Source: an uncultured Erysipelotrichaceae bacterium
GTDB taxonomy: Bacteria; Bacillota_I; Bacilli_A; Erysipelotrichales; Erysipelotrichaceae
NCBI GenBank assembly: GCA_947385085.1
Contig: CANDJN010000001.1
Span: 62,001-126,000 of the forward strand
Reading direction: 5' to 3'
Length of the DNA: 64,000 nucleotides
This document shows positions 34,438-42,685 of the stretch, piece by piece. Within the stretch, counting starts at the first letter, position 1. Every line of letters begins with the position of its first letter. The notes under the pieces are model-generated. The model had not been told where the DNA came from. It saw only the letters and a program-made list of their open reading frames with translations, and searched no databases. A program made the translations under genes and the position numbers.

Positions 34438-35478
34438 ATGAATTATGAAACAAAGCTATTTCAAGCTTATCATGTGAATAGGGAAAAGCTCATACACTAT
34501 GGCTTTGAGAAAAGGAAATATGACTATGTTTGGTCAAAAACGATGAGCGAACCGTCATTGAGAATGGAGGTTGTCATAGTTGAAGATGGCGCGGTACATG
34601 CATCCATTATAGATACGGTGTTTGAAGAAGAATATACACAATATCGTTTGGATTATGCAGAGGGTGAATTTGTCAATCGTGTGAAAGAGGAATTTACCGC
34701 TGTACTTATGGATATACGTACCCATTGCTTTACCAAGTCATATTTTGTGAGTGATCAAGCCAATCGCTTAGCGCTGCTCATCAAATCACAATTTGGAGAT
34801 GAACCTTCATTTTTATGGGAAAAGACGCCGAACGCTGCTGTCTTTAAAAATCCTGCAAATCAAAAATGGTATGCATTGATTATGAATCTTGCCGGAAAAA
34901 CCATTCATTTAACATCGGAAACGGTCGATATATTGAATGTAAAACTGCCTAGTGAACAAATTGAGCAGCTATTAAAAAGAACCGGCTTTGTGCCGGCATA
35001 TCATATGAATAAAACACATTGGATAACGATATTATTAGATGATTCATTAAAAGATGATGAGATAATGCAGTATATTATGCAAAGTCATGGTGATACGCAT
35101 CACCGTGATGAATGGATTGTTCCCGCTAATCCGAAATATTATGATGTGATCAGTGAATTTGAAAATACCGATACAATCACTTGGAATCAAACGGCACATA
35201 TTCAAAAAGGGAACGCTGTCTATCTCTATTTTGGCTTACCATATTCCGCTATTTTATATAAGTGTATGGTGATTGAGACAGATTTGCCTACATCTTCTCG
35301 GGATAACAAAGGACGCATGAAAAAACAGATGCGGATTCAACGCATTGAAAAATATGAAAACGATCAGTTCCCGTTGTCATTATTGAAGCAATGCGGGGTA
35401 AAAAGCGTTCGCGGCGCAAGAAGTATGCCGGAGCAGTTAAGTCGCATGATCAATCACAAAAATGATAAGAATGAATAG
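34438..35478 (+). CDS. MmcQ/YjbR domain protein with C-terminal EVE/PUA-like domain
   Basis: 346 residues from the ATG at 34438. Residues about 100-215 match the YjbR/MmcQ DNA-binding fold (EPSFLWEKTPNAAVFKNP, KWYALIMNLAG, FVPAYHMNKTHWITILLDDS). The C-terminal part (WIVPANPKYYDVISEFE, then VYLYFGLPYSAILYKC) resembles the EVE/PUA-like domain that reads modified bases in other proteins. The N-terminal 90 residues are a separate domain I cannot name. Nucleic-acid binding is likely; the biological role is unknown. Confidence 0.8.
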   Translation: MNYETKLFQAYHVNREKLIHYGFEKRKYDYVWSKTMSEPSLRMEVVIVEDGAVHASIIDTVFEEEYTQYRLDYAEGEFVNRVKEEFTAVLMDIRTHCFTKSYFVSDQANRLALLIKSQFGDEPSFLWEKTPNAAVFKNPANQKWYALIMNLAGKTIHLTSETVDILNVKLPSEQIEQLLKRTGFVPAYHMNKTHWITILLDDSLKDDEIMQYIMQSHGDTHHRDEWIVPANPKYYDVISEFENTDTITWNQTAHIQKGNAVYLYFGLPYSAILYKCMVIETDLPTSSRDNKGRMKKQMRIQRIEKYENDQFPLSLLKQCGVKSVRGARSMPEQLSRMINHKNDKNE

Positions 35479-35530
35479 GATTATAAAGTCATCAGTTTCC
35501 CTTGGCTATAAATGAAAAGGGTAGTGTTTT

Positions 35531-36274
35531 ATGAAAAAACATACACAAAAAATATTTTCTATAGCACTGATTATCTTTCTTTCAATTTTGATTATTATCA
35601 TGCCGAACTGTGTGGATGGTTCTCGTGTCACGGCCGGAAAAGAACCGATTTACTGCGCGAAGATCTACAGTACCAATAGCAATAAGGTCACATATTGGGG
35701 CTTAAGCGATAAGGTAATCCGCTATGCGAACGAATCACCTAATGAGCCCTTTGAAGACAACATCGGAGTTAAAATGGGCAGCTGGTTTATGAATTATGAG
35801 TCACCGAATGATCACCATAATAACAAGAGTGAAATTTTTAGATGATTTGTACCATACTGTATTGACGGAAAATGATGACATCCGAAATTTAAGCAACGAG
35901 TATCATTTTTCCAATGCCATCAAGGATCAATGCTTGGCAATAGATTCCACGGTACATAACATTTATCGTTATAATGAATTTATGAAGCATTATCAAAACC
36001 ATCAAAATGCTTTTATTCGAGTTGCACAAACTACCGATGAGGGAGATTTGATATTAAACGATCTTTTGTATGATGCGAGTAGCGATACGATCTTTTGGTA
36101 GAGGATAACCCAAGGCATGCCAATTCGGAAATGGAGGATCGTCAAATTACCATGATGCATTTTAATCACATGAAAGAAAGAACGATGGGCGATGCGCGTC
36201 TTTGGGGTGTATATCAGGATCCCATGAATATGCAGGATGAACAATTTGTGCAGGTTAAATTGTGGTATTATTGA
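35531..36274 (+). pseudogene. Exported DUF4362-like protein gene with two compensating frame changes
   Basis: The first part (35531-35845) encodes a signal-anchor or lipoprotein-like N-terminus (LIIFLSILIIIMPNC) and a domain with VKMGSWFMNYESP before a premature stop. The sequence continues in the next frame (about 35810-36098) with FIRVAQTTDEGDLILNDLLY, a DUF4362-like core, until TAG at 36099. It then returns to the original frame with WVEDNPRHANSEMEDRQ, finishing at TGA 36272-36274. The two shifts cancel, so either the gene is a young pseudogene, or two tandem genes are involved, or the sequence has indel errors. Confidence 0.55.
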
Positions 36275-36367
36275 AATGAATTTATATCATATAAGTCATA
36301 AATGCCAAGTTATAGATGAGACATTTACGATAGTAGGGTTCCAATGTGAAAGCTTTGAATGAATAAG

Positions 36368-36398
36368 CAAAAAAACGAGCAGCCACTCGTTTTTTTTG
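36368..36398. terminator. Bidirectional terminator
   Basis: AAAAAAACGAG, six-base loop, CTCGTTTTTTTT. It can end both the disrupted gene on the plus strand and the aro operon on the minus strand. Confidence 0.8.
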
Positions 36399-36416
36399 TC
36401 TGATACAAGCTCGCTA

Positions 36417-37433
36417 TTACATCTCCCGACCAATTACATGAGCGATGGCACGCCCCTTGCGAATCACTTCGGCGAAGCGCTCCGGCTTTAAAGACTGCGC
36501 CCCATCTGACCATGCACATTCAGGATTGTTGTGGACTTCAATAATCAAACCATCAGCTCCGGCGGCAATGGCAGCCAGAGACATAGATTCGATCAGCTTC
36601 CAATCACCGGTCGCATGACTAGGATCAATGATGATCGGCAAATGAGTTTTTTCTTTAATAATCGGCACCACGCTGAGATCTAAGGTATTGCGAGTATATT
36701 TTTCAAAGGTACGAATACCGCGTTCACAGAAAATGACGTTCTGATTGCCCTCGGACATGATATATTCCGCTGCCATAATCCATTCTTCAATCGTATTGGC
36801 CAAGCCGCGCTTCAACAGAATCGGCTTATTGACGCGACCGACTGCTTTTAACAAATCGAAGTTTTGCATATTGCGGGCACCGATTTGGATCAAATCGACA
36901 TTTTCGATGAATTCATCCAGCTTATCTGCACTCATTAATTCTGATACAATCGGCAATCCCGTTTTACTGCGAGCGTTTACCATACAGGTGATACCTTCAA
37001 AGCCCATACCTTGGAAAGCATAGGGAGAAGTGCGAGGCTTATAAGCGCCCCCTCGCAGCATATCTCCACCAGCGTCCTTGACTGACTGTGCGATATCCAT
37101 GATCTGCGTCTGTCCTTCAACTGAACAGGGCCCGCCGATCACAACGATTTTTTCGTTTCCGCCCACCTTAATGCCGGCGACATCGATCACGCTGTCCTGC
37201 GGATGAAATAATCGATTGGCTTTTTTGTAGGGGGCAGCAATTCGGGTGACATCTTCCACAAAGGGATTGGCTTGAATTGTTTTTTCGTCCAAACCAGCCG
37301 TATCACCGACCAATCCGAATACGTTGTAATTGTCACCGTGAATCAGCGTAACCTGTAAGCCTCTGCTTTCAAAGCTTTGGATCAGTTTGTTAATTTCCTT
37401 TTGTGGTGCTTGTTTTTTTAATGTGATAATCAT
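36417..37433 (-). CDS. aroF: 3-deoxy-7-phosphoheptulonate (DAHP) synthase
   Basis: 338 residues, type I-beta enzyme: an N-terminal ferredoxin-like regulatory domain (residues 1-70, MIITLKKQAPQKEINKLIQS) is followed by the barrel with VIGGPCSVEGQTQIMDIA, LRGGAYKPRTSPYAFQG and IIDPSHATGDW. It condenses phosphoenolpyruvate and erythrose 4-phosphate, the first step to chorismate. The N-terminal domain is the type that mediates feedback control by Tyr or Phe. Its ATG overlaps the end of aroEK by four bases, so it is the downstream gene of the attenuated aro operon. Confidence 0.94.
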   Translation of the reverse strand: MIITLKKQAPQKEINKLIQSFESRGLQVTLIHGDNYNVFGLVGDTAGLDEKTIQANPFVEDVTRIAAPYKKANRLFHPQDSVIDVAGIKVGGNEKIVVIGGPCSVEGQTQIMDIAQSVKDAGGDMLRGGAYKPRTSPYAFQGMGFEGITCMVNARSKTGLPIVSELMSADKLDEFIENVDLIQIGARNMQNFDLLKAVGRVNKPILLKRGLANTIEEWIMAAEYIMSEGNQNVIFCERGIRTFEKYTRNTLDLSVVPIIKEKTHLPIIIDPSHATGDWKLIESMSLAAIAAGADGLIIEVHNNPECAWSDGAQSLKPERFAEVIRKGRAIAHVIGREM

Positions 37434-38695
37434 AATGGTTCTCCTTCTTTTTTATCTAATGCTTCATAGGCTTGTAAAATCTGAGTAACAGCGGTGTTGA
37501 TGTCACGATCGTTTTCAATGATAACATCACTATAGCCTTCGTATAGATGCCTGCGTTCTTCATATAATGCAGCGATGGCGTTCTTGCTGGAGGATAGAGG
37601 CCGAGCCTTGTCCACCAGCAACAAATCCAAATCACGCTTCACGTAGACAATCCATCCATTACATGCTAATCGCTCCATGTTTTGCGGATTCTTAACGATG
37701 CCGCCGCCTGTCGCAATAATGATGTTCTGACTTTTTGCAAGCTGTGCGCAAACACTGCTTTCGATTTCACGAAAGGCAGCTTCACCATCCTGATTGATAA
37801 TATCAGCGATACTACGATGAGTCTGTGTTTCGATTGCTTCATCTAAATCAATCCAATTCCTGCCTAATTGCTCACCCAGAAGCCGTGCGATGGTTGTTTT
37901 GCCACAGGAGGGCATACCGATCAAAACGATGTTGCGTTTTTCCTTGATCATTTGATGATAAATTTCATCAATTCTATGATCGCTAATGGCTTTTCTAGTG
38001 AAGAATTCCACAGCGTATTTTGCTTGCGCGATGAGCATCTCCAAGCCGCCGGCATAGCGAATACCGCGTTGGCGTGCCTGTAGACATAAGCGGGTAAGCA
38101 GGGGATTGTAAATAATATCCACCACAGCTTCACAGGCAGGAAAATCAGCGAGGTCACAAGGACACTCATCATTGTCGGGATACATTCCGCATGGTGTGGT
38201 GTTGACGATGATTTGAACATCACGATGTCTTTGACGTGCCTCCTCATAGGAAATGGTAGTAGGAGAGGCAGTGCGTCGCGTGGATATGATCTGTTTACAG
38301 CCTTCATCTTTTAATACTGCCTTAATTGCCTGAGCACCCCCGCCATCACCTAGAACCAGTACTTTCTTATTGTAAACGTTGATATGATGCTGGTTCAGCG
38401 TATAGCGAAAGCCATCATAATCCGTATTGGTTCCCATTAAACGACCATTTTGATGAAGAATGGTATTAACTGCACCAATCTTACATGCTTTTTCATCCAT
38501 TTCATCCAGATAGGATATTACCGCTATTTTATAAGGTATTGTCACATTAATGGCAGAAAAATCACGCTGTTTCATAAAGCAATGAAATTCTGCTTCTGTT
38601 AACGGACACAGCTCATAAGTATAGGAAGCCAGTAGTTCATGAATGGTCTTTGAAAAGCTATGTCCCAGCTTATTTCCGATTAAACCGTATTTCAT
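37430..38695 (-). CDS. aroEK: Bifunctional shikimate dehydrogenase / shikimate kinase (AroE-AroK fusion)
   Basis: 421 residues. Residues 1-250 are AroE: start MKYGLIGNKLGHSFSK, catalytic lysine in NVTIPYK (Lys56), aspartate in GTNTDYDG (Asp92), NADP site LVLGDGGGAQA. Residues 253-421 are AroK: Walker A GMPSCGKTT (260-268), IDLDEAIE and FREIES, then ATGGG and the lid ARPL. The two join at IKEKRNIVLIG with almost no linker. It carries out reduction of 3-dehydroshikimate and then phosphorylation of shikimate. Start chosen at the AroE N-terminus behind AGAGGGA; a longer in-frame extension would run through the regulatory leader and is not credible. Confidence 0.92.
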   Translation of the reverse strand: MKYGLIGNKLGHSFSKTIHELLASYTYELCPLTEAEFHCFMKQRDFSAINVTIPYKIAVISYLDEMDEKACKIGAVNTILHQNGRLMGTNTDYDGFRYTLNQHHINVYNKKVLVLGDGGGAQAIKAVLKDEGCKQIISTRRTASPTTISYEEARQRHRDVQIIVNTTPCGMYPDNDECPCDLADFPACEAVVDIIYNPLLTRLCLQARQRGIRYAGGLEMLIAQAKYAVEFFTRKAISDHRIDEIYHQMIKEKRNIVLIGMPSCGKTTIARLLGEQLGRNWIDLDEAIETQTHRSIADIINQDGEAAFREIESSVCAQLAKSQNIIIATGGGIVKNPQNMERLACNGWIVYVKRDLDLLLVDKARPLSSSKNAIAALYEERRHLYEGYSDVIIENDRDINTAVTQILQAYEALDKKEGEPL

Positions 38696-38725
38696 CTTAT
38701 CCCTCTTTTCCACTTGAATAAAAAA

Positions 38726-38751
38726 AGCATCCACATGATTTGTTAGATGCT
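38726..38751 (-). terminator. Attenuator terminator in the aro leader
   Basis: Minus strand AGCATC (38746-38751) pairs with GATGCT (38726-38731) and is followed by a run of seven T, upstream of the aroEK coding sequence. It lies downstream of the leader peptide, where a regulated attenuator is expected. Confidence 0.7.
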
Positions 38752-38757
38752 CAAACA

Positions 38758-38806
38758 GCCCCGGCAAGTAAAAGTTCCAATCACAAAAGGAATGGCTTAC
38801 CGAGGC
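38758..38806 (-). promoter_or_regulatory. Leader hairpin of the aro attenuator
   Basis: Minus strand GCCTCGGTAAG (38796-38806) can pair with CTTGCCGGGGC (38758-38768), wobbles included. The leader-peptide stop codon lies inside the left arm, so ribosome position would control whether this hairpin forms. The precise antiterminator pairing is not resolved. Confidence 0.5.
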
Positions 38807-38850
38807 AATGTAAAGGTAAAATAAAATGTAGAAGATAGAACCATAGACAT
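38797..38850 (-). CDS. Leader peptide of the aro operon (Phe/Tyr-rich)
   Basis: A 17-residue peptide, MSMVLSSTFYFTFTLPR, with a perfect AGGAG site (38859-38863) eight bases before its ATG. Four of five consecutive positions in its centre are aromatic or near-aromatic clusters (F-Y-F-T-F), i.e. three Phe and one Tyr codon. It begins about 15-20 bases after the predicted transcription start and is followed by two hairpins, the second a terminator. This is the layout of a ribosome-mediated amino-acid attenuator such as pheL. No T-box sequence is present in this leader. Confidence 0.65.
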   Translation of the reverse strand: MSMVLSSTFYFTFTLPR

Positions 38851-38873
38851 AAGAATCACTCCTATTGGAAATA

Positions 38874-38902
38874 ATCATACAGGAAAAGAAAGTAAAATGC
38901 AA
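38874..38902 (-). promoter_or_regulatory. Sigma-A promoter of the aroEK-aroF operon
   Basis: Minus strand TTGCAT (38897-38902), 17-base spacer, TATGAT (38874-38879). Predicted start near 38867, only a few bases before the leader-peptide ribosome site. Confidence 0.65.
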
Positions 38903-38965
38903 GTCCAATTTCATGTCATAGCATAAGACGCACTGAAAATGCTGGTCGTTTTATCATGATTCCTG

Positions 38966-38971
38966 TATAAT
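38966..38971 (+). promoter_or_regulatory. -10 box of aroD
   Basis: TATAAT 23 bases upstream of the aroD ATG; the -35 position (38943-38948) reads TGGTCG. Divergent from the aroEK promoter, about 65 bases apart. Confidence 0.55.
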
Positions 38972-38994
38972 GATGAGCAGACGAGGATGATGTT

Positions 38995-39738
38995 ATGAAA
39001 AAGCTAATAGTCAATCAAACGGTTTTTCAAAAAGGTGAAGTAAAGATTTGTGTACCGCTTTGCGGCGGCGATATTGAGGAATGCTTGGAAGAATGCAACT
39101 GCTTGGAAAAGGAAATCGATGTGGTGGAGTGGCGAATGGATTATCTGCGAGGATCATCTGTGAATGACTGGTTAACAGCATTAAAAGCCATTCGCAATCA
39201 TTGTGCTTCCTATACGCTGCTTGCGACATGGCGGCGCATGGAAGAAGGGGGTCGACAACCAATGAAAGCAGAAACTTATGAATCATTGAATCGGGCGGTA
39301 ATTCAAAGTGGAATGACGGATATGATTGATGTGGAATTATTTGCGGGGGAAGAAATCGTTTCATCATTGGTACGGGAGGCACATGTTCATGGGGTAAAGG
39401 TGGTAATGTCTCATCATACTATTCATGCGACCCCTACCAAAGAGGAAATGATGATTCGGCTTATGGCTATGGAGCGAATGGGAGGGGATCTGGTGAAATT
39501 GGCAGTGATGCCGCAATGCGTTCAGGATGTTTGGGATTTATTATCAGCCAGCAGCGCCTATAGTGAGCGTGAAGACAGCTGTCCGCTGATTTCCATGGCA
39601 ATGGGTCAGCTGGGTGTAGTCAGTCGCGTCAGCGGTGTCATCAGCGGCTCGGTTATGAGTTTTGGCGCACTGAAACAGACGAGTGCTCCGGGGCAGTTAC
39701 CTTGGCGTGTCTTAAAAGAGATATTAGAAAAGCTATAA
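38995..39738 (+). CDS. aroD: 3-dehydroquinate dehydratase, type I
   Basis: 247 residues, (beta/alpha)8 Schiff-base enzyme. Visible landmarks: DVVEWRMDYL near residue 43, the catalytic histidine in VVMSHHTIHATPT, the Schiff-base lysine in GDLVKLAVMPQ (about residue 170), and SMAMGQLGVVSRVSG. It converts 3-dehydroquinate to 3-dehydroshikimate, the substrate of the divergently encoded AroE domain. It is transcribed away from the aroEK-aroF operon and has its own -10 box. Confidence 0.95.
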   Translation: MKKLIVNQTVFQKGEVKICVPLCGGDIEECLEECNCLEKEIDVVEWRMDYLRGSSVNDWLTALKAIRNHCASYTLLATWRRMEEGGRQPMKAETYESLNRAVIQSGMTDMIDVELFAGEEIVSSLVREAHVHGVKVVMSHHTIHATPTKEEMMIRLMAMERMGGDLVKLAVMPQCVQDVWDLLSASSAYSEREDSCPLISMAMGQLGVVSRVSGVISGSVMSFGALKQTSAPGQLPWRVLKEILEKL

Positions 39739-39886
39739 TATTTATGTTATAGATAAGAAGTGGACTAAATTCAAATCAATCATAATGAGTAAAATATACG
39801 CCTCCTGATATAAAGTACTGCTTTATGAAAACAATCATGAACAGCAATAAATCTTATGAAGAAATGAATTAAAGAAAGGGCACAAA

Positions 39887-39982
39887 ATGAATAAAGATAT
39901 ATTAAGTAGGATCTTGAAACTGCATATTGCAAATCTAAGAAACCTTCCTGTGAATAGTTTACAGGTTTGTGAAAAAATATAA
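39887..39982 (+). CDS. Possible small protein, maybe frameshifted
   Basis: ATG behind AAAGAAAGGG encodes 31 residues starting MNKDILSRILKLHIANLRNL. It ends at an A6 tract; with one A fewer the frame would continue through NLPLPMDIFLECNNESFF to a TAG at 40035-40037, giving a coherent 49-residue protein. The PVNSLQVCEKYNL part faintly resembles the entry of ImmA/IrrE-like proteins. Function unknown, and it may not be expressed. Confidence 0.3.
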   Translation: MNKDILSRILKLHIANLRNLPVNSLQVCEKI

Positions 39983-40080
39983 TTTGCCGCTTCCAATGGA
40001 TATATTTCTTGAATGTAATAACGAATCGTTTTTTTAGCAAAGTAAATTATTATTTATTCGTCAAATAGAAAAAAAGAAAA

Positions 40081-40109
40081 TTGACTGTCAATGGCAATAA
40101 TGTTATAAT
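40081..40109 (+). promoter_or_regulatory. Sigma-A promoter of nfnAB
   Basis: TTGACT (40081-40086), 17-base spacer, TATAAT (40104-40109). Near-consensus. Confidence 0.85.
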
Positions 40110-40360
40110 GTAATTACATTGTGAATGTCGGTACTATTTGCAACTCATAATGGGCTTGTATTTATCGAGATTATGTGCGATTGCTTATTTTATTAATGTT
40201 GAAAAAAGGAAAAGAGCAGTAACTTTATTAGTAAACAAAGAGTGTCGCATATTGCACTTATCGCAAAAGCAATGTAAAATAATAATCAGTGAAGTCATGT
40301 AAGTGTCATGAACCTATGTCACAATGGCATACACTGAAAGGAAAGATGGGAGATGAAGGA

Positions 40361-41203
40361 ATGTATACCATTCTGCAAAAAGAGCGTTTAAATCCGACCG
40401 TGACCAAAATGGTCATACAGGCTCCAAAAGTCGCAAAAAAAGCACAAGCAGGACAATTCATTATACTGCGCGTGCATGAAAACGGAGAACGTATTCCGTT
40501 AACAATTGCCGATTATGATCGTACAGCAGGTACAGTAACGATTATTTATCAAATTGTCGGTCAGACAACTATGTTGTTAGATCGTTTGGAGAAAGGCGAT
40601 TCGTTGTGTGATTTTGTCGGACCACTAGGTAAGCCCAGCATTGTGACCGGGTTGAAAAAGGTGTGCGTGATTGGTGGCGGTGTTGGTTGTGCCATTGCTT
40701 ATCCTACAGCCAAGGCATTGCACGAAAACGGTGCGACGGTTACAGTGGTCAGCGGTTTCCGTAATAAGGATTTGGTTATTTTACAAGAGGAGTTTCAAGC
40801 TGTATCCGATGATTGTCATTTGGTGAGTGATGATGGATCAACCGGACAAAAGGGATTGGTAACCGATGTATTGAAGGAACTCATCGCGAAGGGCAATGTG
40901 TTTGATGAAGTTATAGCGATTGGACCATTAATCATGATGAAGTTTGTCTGCCAGTTAACCAAGCAATATGGCATAAAAACAGTGGTAAGTATGAATCCGA
41001 TCATGATCGATGGCACAGGTATGTGTGGATGCTGTCGCTTAAGTGTTGGTGGAGAAACACGTTTTGCTTGTGTGGATGGTCCTGATTTTGACGGTCATGC
41101 GGTTGATTTTGATGAAGCAATGAGTCGAAACAGCTCCTATCGTGAGCAGGAACAGCATCGACGTGAAGAAACGTGTAATCTGTTTCAGAAGGAGGCGGCT
41201 TAA
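40361..41203 (+). CDS. nfnA: NADH-dependent reduced ferredoxin:NADP+ oxidoreductase, subunit A
   Basis: 280 residues from the ATG at 40361, which has GGGAGA eight bases upstream; a longer frame starting at 40289 lacks conservation. FAD-binding barrel first (GQFIILRVHENGERIPLTIAD), then the NAD domain (VCVIGGGVGCAIAYPTAKAL). The C-terminal 2Fe-2S site is GTGMCGCCRLSVGGETRFACVDG, cut here to its key cysteines. With NfnB it forms the flavin-bifurcating transhydrogenase that couples NADH and reduced ferredoxin to NADP+ reduction, typical of anaerobes. Called also sulfide dehydrogenase subunit B in older annotation. Confidence 0.9.
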   Translation: MYTILQKERLNPTVTKMVIQAPKVAKKAQAGQFIILRVHENGERIPLTIADYDRTAGTVTIIYQIVGQTTMLLDRLEKGDSLCDFVGPLGKPSIVTGLKKVCVIGGGVGCAIAYPTAKALHENGATVTVVSGFRNKDLVILQEEFQAVSDDCHLVSDDGSTGQKGLVTDVLKELIAKGNVFDEVIAIGPLIMMKFVCQLTKQYGIKTVVSMNPIMIDGTGMCGCCRLSVGGETRFACVDGPDFDGHAVDFDEAMSRNSSYREQEQHRREETCNLFQKEAA

Positions 41204-41205
41204 TC

Positions 41206-42591
41206 ATGGTGAATATGGCAACAGAAAAAGTCAAAATGCCTGTTCAGGATGGCGAAACGCGGCGTTTCAATTTCTTGGAAGTGGCACTGGGGTATACGAA
41301 AGAAATGGCAATGGAGGAGGCAACGCGCTGCCTGAATTGTCCTACTCGTCCCTGTGTGAGCGGCTGCCCGGTTAAAGTTAAGATTCCTGATTTTATAGCG
41401 GAGGTTGCGAAAGGCGATTTTAAAAAGGCATATGAGATCATTCATGAAACAAGTTCATTGCCTGCTGTATGCGGTCGTGTTTGCCCTCAGGAAACTCAGT
41501 GTGAGCAACAGTGCGTGCGCGGACGTAAGGGTGAAGCCGTTGCGATTGGTCGTTTGGAGCGATTTGTGGCAGATTGGTATCGGGAAAATGTCTCTGTAAC
41601 ACCATCGCGTCCAGCCAGCAATCATCATCGAGTTGCAGTTGTCGGCAGCGGCCCTGCCGGTTTAACCTGTGCCGGTGACTTGGCTAAGCTTGGCTATGAG
41701 GTGACTGTGTTTGAGGCTTTGCATACACCGGGTGGTGTCTTGATGTATGGAATTCCTGAATTCCGTTTACCTAAGGAAATCGTACAAAAGGAAATTGCCG
41801 GATTGAAGGAATTGGGCGTAACCATTGAATGTAACACTGTGATCGGTCGTTGCGATTCCGTAGATGAATTGTTTGAGGAAGGCTATGAAGCTGTCTTTAT
41901 CGGCAGTGGTGCCGGTTTGCCGAATTTTATGAATTTACCGGGTGAAAACTTAAAGGGTGTTTATTCTGCCAATGAGTTTTTAACTCGCTGTAATTTGATG
42001 AAGGCCTATCAGGATGGTGTAGATACACCGATTCAGCGACCCAAACGGGCGGTGATTGTCGGCGGCGGCAATGTGGCTATGGATGCGGCACGCTGTGCTA
42101 AGCGTTTGGGGGTAGAAACCGTATCGGTAGTTTATCGTCGATCCATGGAAGAATTACCGGCACGTAAGGAAGAAGTTGAGCATGCGATGGAGGAAGGGAT
42201 TGATTTTCAATTACTGCGCAATCCTGTGCGAGTGCTCGGCAATGAAGATGGCTGGGTGACCGGTGTGGAATGCGTAGAAATGGAATTGGGTGAACCGGAT
42301 GAAAGCGGACGTCGTCGCCCGATGGTAAAAGAAGGAAGCAATTTCATTATCGAAGCGGACTGTATGATAATGGCAATCGGTACATCGCCAAATCCACTGA
42401 TTCGCTCTACGACCCAAGGCTTACAGACCAATCGCAAGGGCTGCTTGATCTGTGATGAACAAGGTCGCACTACACGCGAAGGAGTATTTGCCGGCGGTGA
42501 TGCCGTTACTGGTGCGGCTACGGTGATTCTCGCTATGGGAGCAGGCAAGAATGCGGCATTGGCCATTGATGAATACATCAAAAGTAAATAA
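41206..42591 (+). CDS. nfnB: NADH-dependent reduced ferredoxin:NADP+ oxidoreductase, subunit B (GltD-like)
   Basis: 461 residues, often labelled homotetrameric NADPH glutamate synthase (GltA). N-terminal double 4Fe-4S domain with CLNCPTRPCVSGCPV and CGRVCPQETQCEQQCV, then FAD-binding VVGSGPAGLTCAGDLA and the NADPH-binding VIVGGGNVAMDAARCAKRLG, ending with FAGGDAVTGAATVILAMGAG. It lacks the large GltB synthase partner here and follows nfnA by two bases, so the Nfn role is far more likely than glutamate synthesis. A terminator follows. Confidence 0.92.
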   Translation: MVNMATEKVKMPVQDGETRRFNFLEVALGYTKEMAMEEATRCLNCPTRPCVSGCPVKVKIPDFIAEVAKGDFKKAYEIIHETSSLPAVCGRVCPQETQCEQQCVRGRKGEAVAIGRLERFVADWYRENVSVTPSRPASNHHRVAVVGSGPAGLTCAGDLAKLGYEVTVFEALHTPGGVLMYGIPEFRLPKEIVQKEIAGLKELGVTIECNTVIGRCDSVDELFEEGYEAVFIGSGAGLPNFMNLPGENLKGVYSANEFLTRCNLMKAYQDGVDTPIQRPKRAVIVGGGNVAMDAARCAKRLGVETVSVVYRRSMEELPARKEEVEHAMEEGIDFQLLRNPVRVLGNEDGWVTGVECVEMELGEPDESGRRRPMVKEGSNFIIEADCMIMAIGTSPNPLIRSTTQGLQTNRKGCLICDEQGRTTREGVFAGGDAVTGAATVILAMGAGKNAALAIDEYIKSK

Positions 42592-42601
42592 ATGATGAAA
42601 G

Positions 42602-42633
42602 GATATACGAATTTATGTCGTATATCTTTTTTT
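42602..42633 (+). terminator. Intrinsic terminator of nfnAB
   Basis: GATATACGA (42602-42610), loop ATTTATG, TCGTATATC (42618-42626), then seven T. Confidence 0.88.
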
Positions 42634-42685
42634 ACAAAAAGGCGTTAATAAGTTGCATCCAATCATTGCTTTTTGAGGTTACAAG

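Larger units (their letters stand above)
39739..40360 (+). other. Intergenic stretch with one possible small gene and the nfn promoter
   Basis: Mostly AT-rich and without a long frame. It holds a small possible gene at 39887 and a near-consensus promoter at 40081-40109. Between the promoter and nfnA there is a leader of about 245 nt; no recognisable riboswitch or T-box motif is seen in it. Confidence 0.4.

Noticed and set aside
38700..38880. T-box riboswitch in the aro leader
   Set aside because: The AAGGTGGNACCGCG element, present before leuS, is absent here; the leader peptide and attenuator explain the region better.
37430..38914. A 494-residue version of AroE-AroK beginning at 38914
   Set aside because: The extra 73 residues run through the promoter, leader peptide and attenuator, have no ribosome site and lie before the conserved AroE start MKYGLIGNKLGH.
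39780..40040. 86-residue minus-strand frame in the gap after aroD
   Set aside because: Composition is AT-driven (Phe, Ile, Tyr, Lys), with no ribosome site and no family pattern.
40289..40360. 24-residue N-terminal extension of NfnA
   Set aside because: The extension is not part of the family fold, and the ATG at 40361 has a well-placed GGGAG site.
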